Source of the DNA: Pelodera strongyloides
Lineage: Eukaryota > Nematoda > Chromadorea > Rhabditida > Rhabditidae
Length of the DNA: 64,000 nucleotides
NCBI GenBank assembly: GCA_036852015.1
Contig: JAANDG010000392.1
Location: 62,001 to 126,000, forward strand
Reading direction: 5' to 3'
In this document: piece by piece, positions 1 to 13,000 of the stretch
Layout: each line of letters begins with the position of its first letter
Position numbering within the stretch: position 1 is the stretch's first letter
Program-made: the position numbers and the translations under genes
The notes under the pieces: generated by a model
The model's input: the letters and a program-made list of their open reading frames with translations, nothing else
Told to the model about the DNA's origin: nothing
Databases searched by the model: none

Positions 1-2368
1 GTAGACTCTTTCAGCGTATTGCGCATCCTGCAATGAGGACAAAATTACATAAACAACACGGCACAACGTAATTGTTAAAAAGAGAAGATTGGCTTGCACG
101 ATCACGATGGCTTCCATGCTACCGAAAGGTTACGCTGCGATTCGCAGTCCCCACTCATCAAATTGAAAAAGGTTTGCGTTAAATCCGTTTTCGACCTCTT
201 GGTGAGTGGAGATGAAATGCTCTCTCCGAAAAACCGTCAGAAACTGGTCACGAAGCAGTTTCCAAATGCAGACGCCAAATGGTCGGCTGCCGGTCACCGA
301 ATGATATTTTCGATGGGACCCATTTGGTGTCCAGTTTAGCTGGCAAGAAAATCACAACAGATAACCTGTGTCATTGCTGCTTGTAATAGAGCTGGACAAG
401 TGGATTCATATTCTTTGGCAGCTTCATAGCAGAATTTAGCAAGAGCATCATCGAACATAACCTCCTAAAATACTTTGAAAGTATATAATTTTAGAAAGCT
501 AAAGCGAGGGACGGAGAGAGAGAGACGGGAGTGAGTGAGAGGGAGAAGGGAAGAAAGGGGACGTGGGGAGAGAGAGAGGAGAGAGAGAGACGTCCGCAAC
601 AAAGATGAATCATTTTGCTCACTCACATCTTGAAGGATTTCATCAATATTTCCAAGAGATGAACTATCCGCATGATCGATACAGGACAGCTGTTTTTCAC
701 CGCACTCCTTTGCAATGGTCTAAAATACTTTTATTACCGTTGGTTATTCAAATGAGACACATGTACATAATAAATATACTAAGGATAGGAAGTAGTCCGG
801 CCAGACATCGGCCCTTATGACTTATGGTTTGATAGCAAGTAGTTCTTACGCCGAGTCCTCAGTCTACACCTAGGCTTAAAATTTTACGCAACAGTTAAAC
901 CACCTCGCATAGCTTCGTGCGTGCCTTCGCGCCCTTTGGACACATATGTTTAAAGACTTTTTTCGATATATTGGACTCAGCGGCTGCCTGAAAGTAAGGC
1001 GGGAAATAAGGTGCAAAAAAACGCGGTTTTCACAGCAACATTTCTGAAATTCCGGACATTTTGTGCAAGTAAATTGAGGAAAAAAATTTCTCGTGGGCCT
1101 CTCCCTTTAAAGCAGTTTAACGGCCGTTTTTCAAAACATGACGGACAACCGATTCCAATGCATTTATACATAAGTGAGCTCGAATTGAGCTCAATTTTTC
1201 ATCCGAATTATTCGCATTCGCACTTGAAGCATGGGAGTGCAGTTATCTAAGCTTCAAAAACCGGATGTTATACCGGCTTAAACGAGTCACCATAGAAATG
1301 CGTCACCACCCACATCACCATAGAAATACGCCTACCGATATCATAACAGTGCACAGGGGATCCGCCGCCTGCCCATCGCAGTGAGTCGTAATAATTTCCG
1401 AAGCAAATTCTGGTGACTGAAATAAAGAGGAACATCATTTTTTCAATTGCCCTAACTTTAAGTCTTCCGTGCGATAAACCGTCGAGGCCCAAGCGCAGAA
1501 GTCGCGCGGCTCGCTCGTTCAGAAGTAAATGTCTATTTTTTAACAAAAAAAACGACTGTTTTTCAAGTCTGTCATCTTCGCCGAAAGTGGAAAATCACCA
1601 TACTTCTCCCACATAAATGCGACCATGTCAAAACAAAATCAAAGAAATTTGAGCATACCGTTTCGTTGAAGATACCGCTAAAAGTTGATTGACAAAGTTT
1701 CAAAGTGATTTCGCTGTCACTGACAGCCTTTGACGGATGACATGCCCATTCCTTCACGGACTTCAGCAGTTCCAATGCCGCCTAAATTTGGAAAAACTAT
1801 GGAATAAGTGGAGTGGAGAGTGAAAACTGGGCTTCATGTTTTGTGTGTTTCTCAAACGTGTCTAGGACAATTCGTCAGGAGTCTCTGGCAAACAGGCAAA
1901 CTCCGCCAGCTTTCGGGGTTTCGGAATGCGGAATGCGGTTATGCTACGATTCGCGCTTTCTATACACAACTTTTTAATCACCTTACGGCTACTCATAACG
2001 ATCATAGGCGCCAAAAACAGTGTTTGAACAAAATAGCGGCCACTATTTGAAACGCATCGTGGACAATTGATTCTTACGAATTTATGCTAATTTGCTCGAT
2101 TTTAGCTCGATTTTTTTTGTCTAATTTACGTTCATTTTCATAAGCCGTATAAGAAATCGAGTATTCGATGTGTTTCAAAAACAGGCCGGTATTTCACTTT
2201 AAATAAACTCGCCTTTTTATCGGTCTTGTACAACTCGACCGCCTTTTCACTGTCCTTGTAATGCCGATGTGCTACGCACAGTGGTTGTTTGGAATTGTCG
2301 GCGGAGCACGTCTGCTTCAGAATCTAAAAAGAAACAAGCTAATGATACTAATCCCTCTTCTCTACCTC

Positions 2369-2412
<44 letters not shown>

Positions 2413-5284
2413 GATCCATAAGAGTAATTATTGTTGCGTTCAAAAAGAAGTCTATTAAAGGGATCGGTTCACCTTAAATTGTGTCTGTTTTTTTTTTGTT
2501 TCTTTATTTTCTATAAGGGATATTAAAAATTTGGAATACAAAAAGTAGTATTCAATTTCAATATTCACGAAGATATTGGGTGATAAAGCGGTGGATTGAT
2601 CGGCCCCAAATGCAAAAAGGGTAATTGTCTCTATACAAACAAGGCAGGACAATTACCCTTTTTGCATTTGGGGCCGATCAATCCACCACTTTATCACCCA
2701 ATATCTTCGTGAGTATTGAAATTGAATACTATTGAAAAAATCATTCTACAGGGTATGTTCCAGTATTGCTAGCTTTCTGATAGCATCTTAGGCTAGCCAT
2801 GATAATATTAGGCTAGCCATGATATGAATAAGACCCCGAAAAGTTCCATAAATTTACCTTGTCACATTCCCCGCATAGACCTGGGTCGCGATTCTCTGCA
2901 CGACAGTTCCATCCGCAAGCGTAGATAAATGATTTCTAAATTTAAAGCGAAATACCGGCCGGTTTTTGAAACGCATCGAGTACACCAGCATTATTATGCA
3001 GCTTATGCAAATAAAGATAAATTATAATAAAAACCCGAGCTAAAATCGAGTTAACATAAATACATAGGAATTCAGTTGTCCACGATGCGTTTCAAAAACC
3101 GGCCGGTAATTCGCTCTAATTGTAAGTAGAAATATCTTCAAACGGTAGGCTAGCACAACCCATCTATGTGTAAGAAGGTGAAATCTCAACGCTGGTCCAC
3201 AGGCCGAAGTCATACCCAATACTTGTACATTTGCCCTTCAGCTACATTATAGTGCACCATCAATATACCTCTTGTTTTTGAATAACATCCCAAAATCCCT
3301 TGCACCGTCTCTCTGAGTAATCGGCCGCGTTGTTGACGCAATGAGTAGAATAGAAAGTCGGTAGCACGGTATGGTCCTTGGCAGCCTAAAAATGTTTCTC
3401 TGCGGCTACGATGAATTGGTTTATTTACTAGACGAACGCGAACGTGAAACTTTCATGTAAGCAGGGGCAGGGCAACATACTTTCCGGAAAAAAACCAAAC
3501 GTTATACGTTTCAATAAAACAATAAAGCATAGCAAGCAAGTGTGTTGTAGTTTGCTTGTTTGTTACTGCACACACTCACACACATGCACACACACGCTCA
3601 CACACACACGCACACGCGCACACACGCACACGCCACACGCACACACACGCTCACACACACACAGGCACACAGCCCACCTTGCACATCTTCAGCTCATGGT
3701 TTGCATCAATGCAATCTTTAGTTTTGCTTTGCGCTGGATCTTTGCAGCTCTTCACGAAAGCCTAAAACCAAGCAATGCATTGCAACAATATTCAATAGTA
3801 AACGTACTAAGCGGAAAACCCGGAAATCAATAAATAGTTATGGGAGCCGATTGAGCAGTTCACTAATCTAAATAAAAGAATTAAAGTTGTTCCAAAACAA
3901 AATAGTTTACAACCCCCTTGATTATCTATTCTGCACAGAACTCCATTACACAATAGCCATAACTCTAATTTACCACTAGTTATGCTTATTGCTTTTTTGT
4001 TTCAAGCTAACAGTAGAAGGTTGTTCATATCCTGCTGTGCAGCACTGTGTCTTAGGTTAGGGTACCCTGTTGAACAACGTGTGCTATACTTTCCAGAGTG
4101 CTAAACAAACCATCTTAATTAATTATTAATAACTTAAAAAGAATATCTTAATTAATAAATTATTTATCTGTATTGTCACTCACATGACAGTCGCCCGGCC
4201 AAGCCATTCCTTGCACAGTCAAATCGCATAGTTTAGTCAAAGAAAACAAATTTTCGCATTTTTCTTTGTATGTGGCTGCCTGAAAATGTATCACTGTGCA
4301 AATTTTAGGTGAAGCACAAAGAAGTTTGGCAGCAGGAAGTTTGTGGAGTCTAATTCTACGTATACGTATCCTTTGAGCAATCTGAAAGGGTGTAAGGCTA
4401 CTCTGAACCTATGACGCGCAGCTGCCAAAACTTTCATATTACACACTATCTGTCCACCGCGCACCTATCCGCGTACGCGAGTAACTGCGCGGATCGCGGA
4501 CAACTACGCGCGCGGTCACAGAAGCGCGGCTAGCTACGCATGCGTCGGCGCGTACGAGAACATAGTAGTGGAAGATTATCGGAAGATTGGAAGCGACGTT
4601 TAGTCCGTCATGACACGCACTTGTTTTAGGCATTGATAAGTTAAGTCGCAGTGTATCTACGTATAATGGTGCACTATGTGTGGCATCTTACAGAAATGTA
4701 ATTGAGTGCGCTTCAAACAACGTTGCAAAAGAGAAAAAGATGAAAAAAAATATTTACCTCGGCTAGCGCGATTAGTCCAAAACCAAACCACGATAATAAG
4801 ATAAGCAACCTAAATGGACATAATTGAAAGAGATAAGTTCGATTCAGGCCCGTGACAACTTTGAAACCACCACCCGGTGAGGGAATCATGGGTGATCCCG
4901 CCTGGCCCTAGCACGAAGACATCGAGCAATTTGTCATCTGGAACTCGTCGCCTGTGCTCAGGAACTCCCTTTGCGGAACATGTCATAAGCAAACGTTGAA
5001 TTTGAACTCGCTTGTAGAAAGGTGCACGCTCGTGAAGCGTAAACGATTTTAAATAAAAGCAATAAAAGACTGTGAACAGCATGGATTGACTTGACACCTC
5101 TCCTACACCAATACCGTAACTTTGAAAATAAAGTACATTGTATTTATATATATACTTACAAACTAAAAGAACAAATTTATTTATTTATTCATTTTTAATT
5201 GATCTTTTGAAGTTTGTCACCGAAAAATGCACGTTTTTTTATTCTCCTATAAATGGGTAGCCGAATAAACTAGACAAACCTCAT
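1..5284 (-). CDS. Secreted Cys-rich modular protein, many phase-0 mini-exons (partial, 3' end off window)
   Basis: I do not recognise the family. Exons in transcription order are 5284-5280, 4809-4758, 4279-4184, 3761-3678, 3385-3269, 2935-2858, 2323 to about 2198 (or 2276), 1781-1659, 1416-1336, 987-904, 719-627, 464-366 and 27-1, where it leaves the window. The start ATG at 5284 is split by an intron after ATGAG. The joined N-terminus begins MRLLILLSWFGFG, a clear signal peptide, so the product should be secreted. Every later exon starts and ends on a codon boundary and encodes 26-42 residues. Most contain two to four cysteines, for example the exon ending GLCGECDK, which has four. Many exons open with AA and an amphipathic stretch. 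The exons at 3761, 2323 and 719 resemble each other (K-x-C then a second C), as do those at 3385, 1781 and 464, which suggests a multi-exon repeat. Acceptors are TTTTAG or TTTCAG; donors are GTGAG, GTAAAT or GTATAT. The end of the 2323 exon is uncertain. Strand and exon structure are fairly sure; function is unknown. Confidence 0.75.
1107..1281. mobile_element. TTAA foldback element, GGCCGTTTTTCAAAAC type
   Basis: Bounded by TTAA at both ends; left AGCAG/GGCCGTTTTT, right AAAAACCGGATGTTATACCG. Related to the AGCGAAATACCGGCC family. It lies in an intron of the minus-strand secreted gene. Confidence 0.6.
2034..2202. mobile_element. TTAA foldback element, AGCGAAATACCGGCC family
   Basis: The right end reads CCGGTATTTCACT-TTAA; the left end is eroded (AGCGGCCACTATTTGAAACG). 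It begins within or just beyond the 3' end of the 2323 exon of the minus-strand gene. Confidence 0.6.
2370..2408. repeat. (CT)n microsatellite
   Basis: About 20 CT units in an intron of the minus-strand secreted gene. Confidence 0.95.
2455..2735. mobile_element. TTAA foldback element, AGGGATCGGTTCACC type
   Basis: Starts TTAA-AGGGATCGGTTCACC. The internal arms around 2525-2740 fold on themselves; CCCAAATGCAAAAAGGGTAA pairs with its complement near 2655. The right terminus is missing or eroded. A half copy follows another element at 28283. Confidence 0.7.
2942..3119. mobile_element. TTAA foldback element, AGCGAAATACCGGCC family
   Basis: Near-complete 178-base copy with inverted ends AGCGAAATACCGGCCGG and CCGGCCGGTAATTCGCT. 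It lies four bases from the acceptor of the 2935-2858 exon of the minus-strand gene. Confidence 0.85.
3569..3668. repeat. (CA)n-rich microsatellite
   Basis: CACA runs broken by CT, CG and TG steps. It ends ten bases from the donor of the 3761-3678 exon of the minus-strand gene. Confidence 0.95.
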
Positions 5285-5550
5285 CAAGAAACACGTGTGG
5301 TCGTTATGAGTTTCGCAAATAATAAAAAAAGACAACTACAAGTTCTGCCAATTAGAATACGACTTTTCAGTGTCATTACATGTACGTCACAGGTATCACG
5401 TCTAGCAATACAAATTAAAGCTGAAGCGTACTTTGCACCAATCCAGGGATATTTGCATTTCCTACTTGCCGAATTAGCAATCCAAGGACCGAATAAATAC
5501 TCCAGATAATCATACCTCAGCATCTCGTTCTCGAGAACCACTCAACTACA
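5285..5550. promoter_or_regulatory. Short divergent spacer between the minus-strand secreted gene and the Gly-rich gene
   Basis: These 266 bases separate the ATG of the minus-strand gene from the ATG of the plus-strand Gly-rich gene, so both 5' regions and presumably both promoters lie here. No TATA box or other motif stands out. This is inference from gene orientation only. Confidence 0.4.
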
Positions 5551-5876
5551 ATGGGAGACAAGTCAGCCTACATGGGACCCGGAGGATACGCCAGCGCTGG
5601 TGGAGGGGGCGGTGGTGGATACGCCCGTGAGGAGTACGCTTTCGGAGGAAGCAGCGGAGGAGCCAGCGGTAAGAGGCTTCTGTCGTGGCTTTGATTCTGG
5701 TTCCAACTGCTTAGGGCTTTTAGATTAAGGTCTTGGAAGAGTAGAGTTCACATATCATTCCGTGTTTATTTAATATCACTTAATCTTTATATATTTCAGG
5801 AGGCTCGTCCGGAGGCAGCTCTACCCCCGGAGTGACCAAGCCGCGCACTGACGTTTCGTGCTACCTCGGCCCGTAA
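5551..5876 (+). CDS. Small Gly/Ser-rich protein, 64 aa, two exons
   Basis: Exons are 5551-5668 and 5800-5876, with donor GTAAGA and acceptor TTTCAG. The phase-1 junction restores a glycine codon, and the stop is TAA at 5874. The protein opens MGDKSAYMGPGGY, runs through a Gly7 stretch, an acidic-aromatic patch (REEYAF) and GGSSGG repeats, and ends TDVSCYLGP. It has no signal peptide or membrane segment. Third positions in the exons are much richer in G and C than the flanks, which supports real coding. An AATAAA lies 27 bases after the stop. I do not recognise the family. The composition suggests a flexible, low-complexity protein, but no role can be given. Confidence 0.7.
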
Positions 5877-7020
5877 TCGATTGATTGATTACGTCATCAA
5901 TCAATAAATCCGTCCATCCTATCTTCTGTGGCGCCTGGACCGTCTAATTTGTATCAAAATAAGCCTCTTCATCTCTTCGTCTAGTTTTGCACAATTTGCC
6001 TTATAAAGCTTGAATAAATGTGAAGTTGCTTTGTGTTGATTTTGTTTGTTGGACAGGTGGGATGCAACTAAGCGATAACATTACTAATTGTGCTTGAGAT
6101 TTGAGTTAAATCTCAAATTCGTAGTTCTTATTTTTCCTGTGTCCCGAAAAGTTCCGAAGTGGTCTGAGAAAGCGGGAACAACAAAAATATATTACAGACA
6201 TACACACATACCAAATCAGTACTCATTGTACAACAGGAAAAGATACGCTCTTCATGGGGACGTCCGAAGTTAAGTACGGTAGATAACCGCACTTTGCTAT
6301 TGTACAACTGCTATCATACCCTGATTGCACATATAATTTCTCCTCTTATACAGCAAGATTTTGCTTATGACATGTTTCGCAGAGGTCCTGAGCAGAGCAG
6401 CAGGCGACGATTTCCAGATGACAAATTTTTCGGCGTCTTACGGCTAGAGCAGTTGCCCAACACTCATTTCAAAAAGCTTCGTTTATATCGCTTCCTTGAG
6501 AAGCCCCAATATACTACCGATTTTGCAGCACATTTATTACGTTCCATATCATGCAATTCTTGTTTCTTGTTTGTTATCCGTGTGCCCGATTATACATATC
6601 TATATAGCCTTTCTATGACACTGACCTTGAGTACAATATCTACAAGATCGAGATAGTGGCAGTGCGCGGATTTACATATTACACTTGCCTTTACGCCGCT
6701 TGCTTCAATTTTACCGTTGTGTTTACAGGTGCGTGGTAATAGCCGGTTTTCAAAATTGTTTTGAACGTTTAAACAATTTATCGCAATATTTTTGTTACTG
6801 TTCTTCAAAACAATGTACACTGCTCAATATCGAATGTGTCTCGGCGAGAACTTGGCGCGCAGCCATATCCTGCGGATTCCTTACGTGTCGTTTGAAACCC
6901 CGGCGAACGGGTCGCGAACAGGCAATTGCGCCAGGAATTTTTTCGCCGCACTCTATCAAATAATATCTTTCGTTGACCCATATTTCTAAAAAAAGTTCCT
7001 ATTCTGCGTCATTTCAGATA
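5877..7020. other. Spacer between the Gly-rich gene and the duplicated-cassette gene
   Basis: I see no convincing exon here. About 6350-6480 carries a copy of a dispersed repeat (words such as GACATGTTTCGCAGAGG and GGCGACGATTTCCAGATGA) that also occurs inverted near 4880-5000 and direct near 7625-7720, with a weaker copy near 32735-32815. The 3' end, TTTCAG followed by ATA and then the next gene's ATG, is an acceptor. The next gene therefore has either an upstream 5' UTR exon in this spacer or a trans-spliced leader. Confidence 0.5.
5903..5908 (+). terminator. Poly(A) signal of the Gly-rich gene
   Basis: AATAAA lies 27 bases after the stop codon. A second one follows near 6013. Confidence 0.55.
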
Positions 7021-10000
7021 ATGAAACGGCTTATTCTGCTAATTGTTCTGTTATCGTACCTTTCCAACTATGTGAATGGCGCTGCTATTACAGCGGAGAA
7101 ACGGAAAACAAAAGATTACTCGAATATTGCGCAGGCTGCTGAACTCTTGGGGGAACTCGGACTTGGAACTGGGGCATCAGAGATTAATAATAATGAAACC
7201 ATATTCGACATATGCAAGAATGTCAATACTCATAATCTTTTAGACTTTAACATCCTCAAGGTAAGCTAATAGATAGAGAGAGGGGTGAGGGAGGGAGTGT
7301 CAGAGAGAGAGAGGAGCAAGGAGACATAGAGTGAGAAAGGGGGAGAGAGAGGCAGAGAGCGAGAAAGATACTGGAGAGAGCAAATTTTTGCAGATATCGT
7401 CGTACATCGCGTACGCTTCTGCCGAGCTGGACCAGACTGTGGAAACTGCAACAAAGGTACTTTACTGTACTACTTTACGACGTACTACCATGTGATAAAA
7501 CCTGCTTACTCTTCAAGAGATAGACCTTACATCCTGAGGCTACTGAAGAATAAGCTCTTGAGGAGTCACTTTCAAGGGCGTGCTCCTTTAATCAAGGGGG
7601 TGATAGAATACAGTTTCAAGTTTAGCTTACGACATGTTCCACAGAGGTCTTGAGCAGTAGGCGACGAGTTCTAGATGAAGATCTACGTCTCCGGGGTAGG
7701 GCCAGGATGCTGACTTGCACTGCAACTTCTGAGAAAAAAACGTTTTTCAGCAACAAGGTTGTGGATAACAACTAAGCTTTACCTTTGTTTATTGATTTCA
7801 GATGGAACGTGCGGTACAGCTTCTATATTACATCGACTGCTTGATAGCTTGCGCCAAGAAAATGCAGAGAGACGTACGTGCGCCTAGTTTATTCATACAT
7901 TTTATTTTTCTTTGCAATGTTTGTCGTGCGCAACGCCACGAGAGCTACTTCAACGCCGCGGCATCTGCTTTCGTTTTGCGCTGTTCGAAGTCCATTGTTG
8001 CGCAAGGCTCAATTGAACACTTACGCCCTATTGCTAAGATAACCCTGAATTGAAAATGTTTTCAGTTCGAAAGATTCGGAGAATTCGCTACGAATGCAAG
8101 CAAAAAAACGGGCAAGTTGATATTAATTCAAGCGGTGAGTTATAAAGCGAAATGCCGGCCGATTTTCGAAGCGATCGTCGGCAATTGAACTTTACGTATT
8201 TATGCTAATTTGCTCCAATTTTTCTCGATTTTCTATTTAAAGCGAAATGCCAGCTGTTTTGGAAAATTTGCATATGATAAGCAAATCCTATGTATCCTAT
8301 GCTGATTTTGCGCGATCGTCCACGGCTATCGCGCAAAATTAGCATAGGATACATAGGATTTGCTTATCATATGCAAATTTTCCAAAGGAGCTGGCATTTC
8401 GCTTTAATGTACGGCACGTTCATTTGTATAGTCTGCATATGAATGTTGGTGTACTCGATGTGTTTCAAAAACCGATTTCGCTTTACTATTCACAGGAAAA
8501 CGTAATAATCGTGGTCGCTAAGTGGCCAATAGTTGGGTTGTCCACTACAAAAAAAAAGCTGGGAATCAGCACCAAATCACCCATTTCCTAAAAAGACCTG
8601 AGGTCTTTTTAGACTATTATGAATTTTGGTTGCATACGACAAATCGGGGTTTTGGTCGAGCAGGGGTCGAAGCCCAATTTTTCGTTTACAACCAAAATTC
8701 ATAAAACTTAGGCTGAGGCATCTGTGCATTTGCACTAACTTTTCGATCATTTTTTAGAGTAGGTGCCAGCATACATAGCGGAAATATTTGCATTTTAGGG
8801 CGATAAAATGATAAGACTTGCTGCTGAGCTCAATTCTACAATAGCCGATGCGGAGAAAGATAAAGAGAAAGTAAGTTTCATGTTCATTGTTTTAAGTAAA
8901 ATAAACGATGAAAACTACATTTTATTTTGCTCAAAACAGTGTGTTTCAGCCATATCTCTTAGCTTCCCTAGTTTATCTTGTTTTACTCATGTTATCGGAA
9001 GATCGATCAATACTCACCCTTTTTACCTAATATCTTCCCTAGGGAATACTTTTTATGCTCTTCGTTTAAGCTTACCTTTGTACAATCAAACTAAAGCATA
9101 AAAACAGGGTGATTTTGTAGTGAACCCATCCCTTTAATCTACGAGCGCCGATTGCTTTCGCGTACGTGCAGAGCGCTGGTAACCGTAACCGCATGCTGTT
9201 GCTCATAACGCGTAGCCGCATAGGGCGGCTCGCACGCAATGCGAAGCAGTATACCGAGAGTAGAACTTTACGGCGCGGTAACTAATAAAGGTGTGTTCCT
9301 TGTAAATTCATGCGGTGCAGTGTAATAGAAAGTACCGTAAGTACCCAAAGCGTCGAGTAGGTATTTCCACAAACCTATGCCTATGATTACTGCTCACTGC
9401 ACGCAGAACATTTTCAACAGACAGCGTTCAGTTTGTCATTAGCAACTATTTTACCGTTTGTGTTTTAGGTGCTGAAAATGTTGGGCATTTTGAACGAACA
9501 TTTAGAAAATGGGATCACCGTGGAACAACCTGTAAGTCATTGTTAAATCGTTAAATGCTCACTGTTTAAAGCGAAATACCGGCCGTTTTTTGAAACACAT
9601 CGAGTAGACCTCAAGCAGCCTGTGCCGGTCGGTATTTCGCTTTAAAAGTAAAGAATCAGACCCGTACGTTAGACTCACGCGAGAGTAACTAGGCTGTAAA
9701 CTGTAATTTCAGGAAATTTCCTGCGTTCAAAAAAAAACTCAAATTTGAGCGAGTTATTTGGCCAAAAAATTACCTGCCAAGGCTCTGCGCGTTTATGTTT
9801 TCTATGCGTATGCCGCTAATTTCGTGATGCCTCTTTTTGCCGCACGGGTTTCCAAGTATCACAAAAAAAACCGGTGTGATTCTGTCAATACTACCGTATT
9901 TCTGCGCGAAACCTGCATATATAAAACGAGAAATGAAAAATTACTATCGTGTGGTTCCAAAATACTGTAAATTTTAAACATACTTGGAAACCCCATGAAA

Positions 10001-13000
10001 TTCATTTTTTTTCGTTTCCACACGATTGCGTTAGTATAGCTCAGCCGCATACTTAGAGTATTTCCCAACTAATGTCTTTTGTTGAGCTTGTTCTGTAAAA
10101 AAATAGCTTTTCCAGGTTGTTAGTGGAACTACAAATACAAACGAAGAAATGAGCGAAAAAGATTCAACAGGAGGTAACCTGATTTTCTCTTGCGTATATG
10201 GGCACAGTAAGCAGTATGTACGCTTTAGGTATCGTCATAAAATGTTCTTCAGCGAAGAACCTTTGGTGACCGGTTGGTGACCATTTAGTCAACATTTGGT
10301 TTTGGCTGCCAGTTGATACTGTTTGCGATAAAAACTACAAAGTGGTCGACAAATATACTGGCCCACGAAAAAGAGTGAACCGCGGCGTTTTGTAGCGTCA
10401 ATTGAGCATAAATTAGAATAAAAAATCGAGTTAAATTCGAGTCAATTATTAGCATAAATATGTAAGAATTTAGTGGTCCATGACGCGTTTCAAAAACCGG
10501 CCGGTATTTACATTCCAGCGAATGTGATTTGCATAAAAAATCGCGGAGTTAGCGTCCAACCAGCCAACATTTATTTTCAAATCCGGTTATACCATACGAA
10601 TTTGATTTATTGCTTGTTGCAGAAACCGCGGAACCAGGTATCTTACATACTTCCGTGAGCTACGAGACTGTAGTTGAAATTTGTAATGCGCCAAAATCGA
10701 CCGATGGAGGAGTTGATAAGGTCTGTCATAGCTAATGATCTTAGTCATGCTAAAAGTAAATAAATAAATCTAGGTTTAGGAAGCATCATCTAATTGTGGT
10801 AAATGGATCAGTACCGTATACAAGGCCATGGCTTGTTCGATAGAGTTACAGTGCAAGTTGCTCAACGTCCAGGATGGATTACCGTGTGGTGGTCTAAAGA
10901 TTGCCACAGGCTAGACTCGAACCCGGGATCAGTAGTTTTGAGTCAAACACGCTAGCCACTCTGCCATTCAGCCACCTCCAAGCAGCAGTTTCGATTTCGG
11001 TCAATTCTGAAGACCCTTGCATAAATGAACGAGACTAAAGTACTATAGATAGTCATTTAAAAAATAAATAAAGCATATACCGGTACAGCAAAAGCATCAG
11101 CACAATGTACAGCCATGAGGGTCCAGCACATTGAATCTGGACAGTCCTAGAACATGATAGTATTAATATCTTTATAGCTTTGGCACTACGTCATGGATGC
11201 CCTTGCAGAAATGAACAAGCCAGAAGAAATTACAAAGAAGGTGATTTCTCCTATTCAATTATAAGCTTGAATTAGCCAACCTATGGCATATGGGGCCTTG
11301 CAGGAGAATGTATGTTTTTGAGAAAAATTATGCACGATAGTGTTAGGTTAAATATACTTATATTGGCCTATATGGGCACTTAAGAATGTATGGGAAAGCT
11401 TTCGGGCAAGTCGGGCAATGTTATTGTGTTAAAGGGTCAGGCCCATTTCAAATTACCCCTATGCTAGGTGACTCCATCGGATTCTCCGTTTCAAATATAG
11501 TAGGCTGAATTTTTTTCCAATTTCCAGTCGCAATATTCACGCAGTTTTCAGCAATTTACCATGGCCAGTCATACACAACAATCAATCGCAGTTGTCACGC
11601 CCATTCGCGCCGATTGGCCAATATCGCAATTGCCACGCCCAATAGAGCATATTGCCCAATTAGCGCGGAGGGGCGTGACAACTGCGATATATAGTTGGGT
11701 ATGCATGGCCATGATAAATTGCTGAATACCGCGTGAATTTTGCGACTGAAAATTGGAAAACAAATTCAACCTACTATATTTGAAACGGAGAATCCGATGG
11801 AGTCATCAAAAATAGGGGTAATTTGAAATGGGCCTGACCCTTTAACTGGACGATAGGTTACAAGTTGAACTTTTGTCCAAACATTTATGGTTAAGATGGA
11901 TCGTGCGACAAAACTGCTGCCTATACTCGAATGTTTGATCGAAGCCTACAAGAACCAAACGAAAAACGTAAGTGTTCGTGAAAGGCTTAATTTTCGGAAC
12001 GCTGACCGTTTGGTGAGCAGTGCAGTAACGTCGCAAATGGTCATATTTTCTGTAACGAAGAAATATAATGCGAAAACCTTTGTTAGGGTGCTGGGTTCTG
12101 TGGCACCGAGACCGCAAACAACGGGCTGCGCGCCCAGGAGTGGCAGCGCACCCAGGAGTGGCAGCGCACCCAAAAATTGGTCAGTGTGCGCAGCACGTGC
12201 GCCAGGAGCACGCGAGGGGTGCGCGGGCCACCTATGGTTTATTTAGTAAGGCGAGCACGTTTGCCACCCACGCGTCGGCCATGTATTGCTTTAGTTATGC
12301 CTTATCCGCACTAGAAACGAAATTATGGTTTCCATTTTTGACTGCAAAAAAAAATATTTCAAAGTAAAGGAAACAAAATATTCTTCTTTGAGAGAGTAAA
12401 GGAGAATTTGTTTGCAGTTTGAACAATCGCGAGAAGACGTGATCAAGAAAAGAAATGATGAAAAAGCTGAGACAACTGAGATGTGGGATATTCTGGTGAG
12501 TATAGGAAATTGGTGAACGCATTTGGTGACGGTTCATTGGTTTTTTTCGTGGGCCTGCTCATTTGGTGACCAGTTCGTGACCAAGTTTGATGAAAACCAT
12601 TATCAGATGGTCAGCAAGAGCCGGGCACGAACCAGTCACCAGACGGTTTTTTTCGGTAAAAACCATTTGGTGACCTACTCATCATCATTTATGTGATGCA
12701 CACTTTTATTATATATGATGTGTCCATAAATAATAATTATTATTATTTGGTGATGGACCAACGACGGTTTTTCTTTGGTTTCAGCAATTACTTCGTTTTC
12801 TTGTGTTATAGCATTGAAACACAAAAAAGCGGTCCTATTCTTTATGTTGAACTAAAAATAAAAAATTTCCTTTGTCATAGTCAAATAAACTTTGTGACAA
12901 ACAGCAAAGAAAAAAGTACAAGCTATGCATATCATAAGTAGTAAACAATCATATTTGCAGATCGGTACAATGACGAAAGTTATTGGTGGTCATGGGTTTT

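Noticed and set aside
3444..3833. Plus-strand frame with a long His/Thr run
   Set aside because: It is a translation of the CA microsatellite and lies antisense to a well-supported exon of the minus-strand gene.
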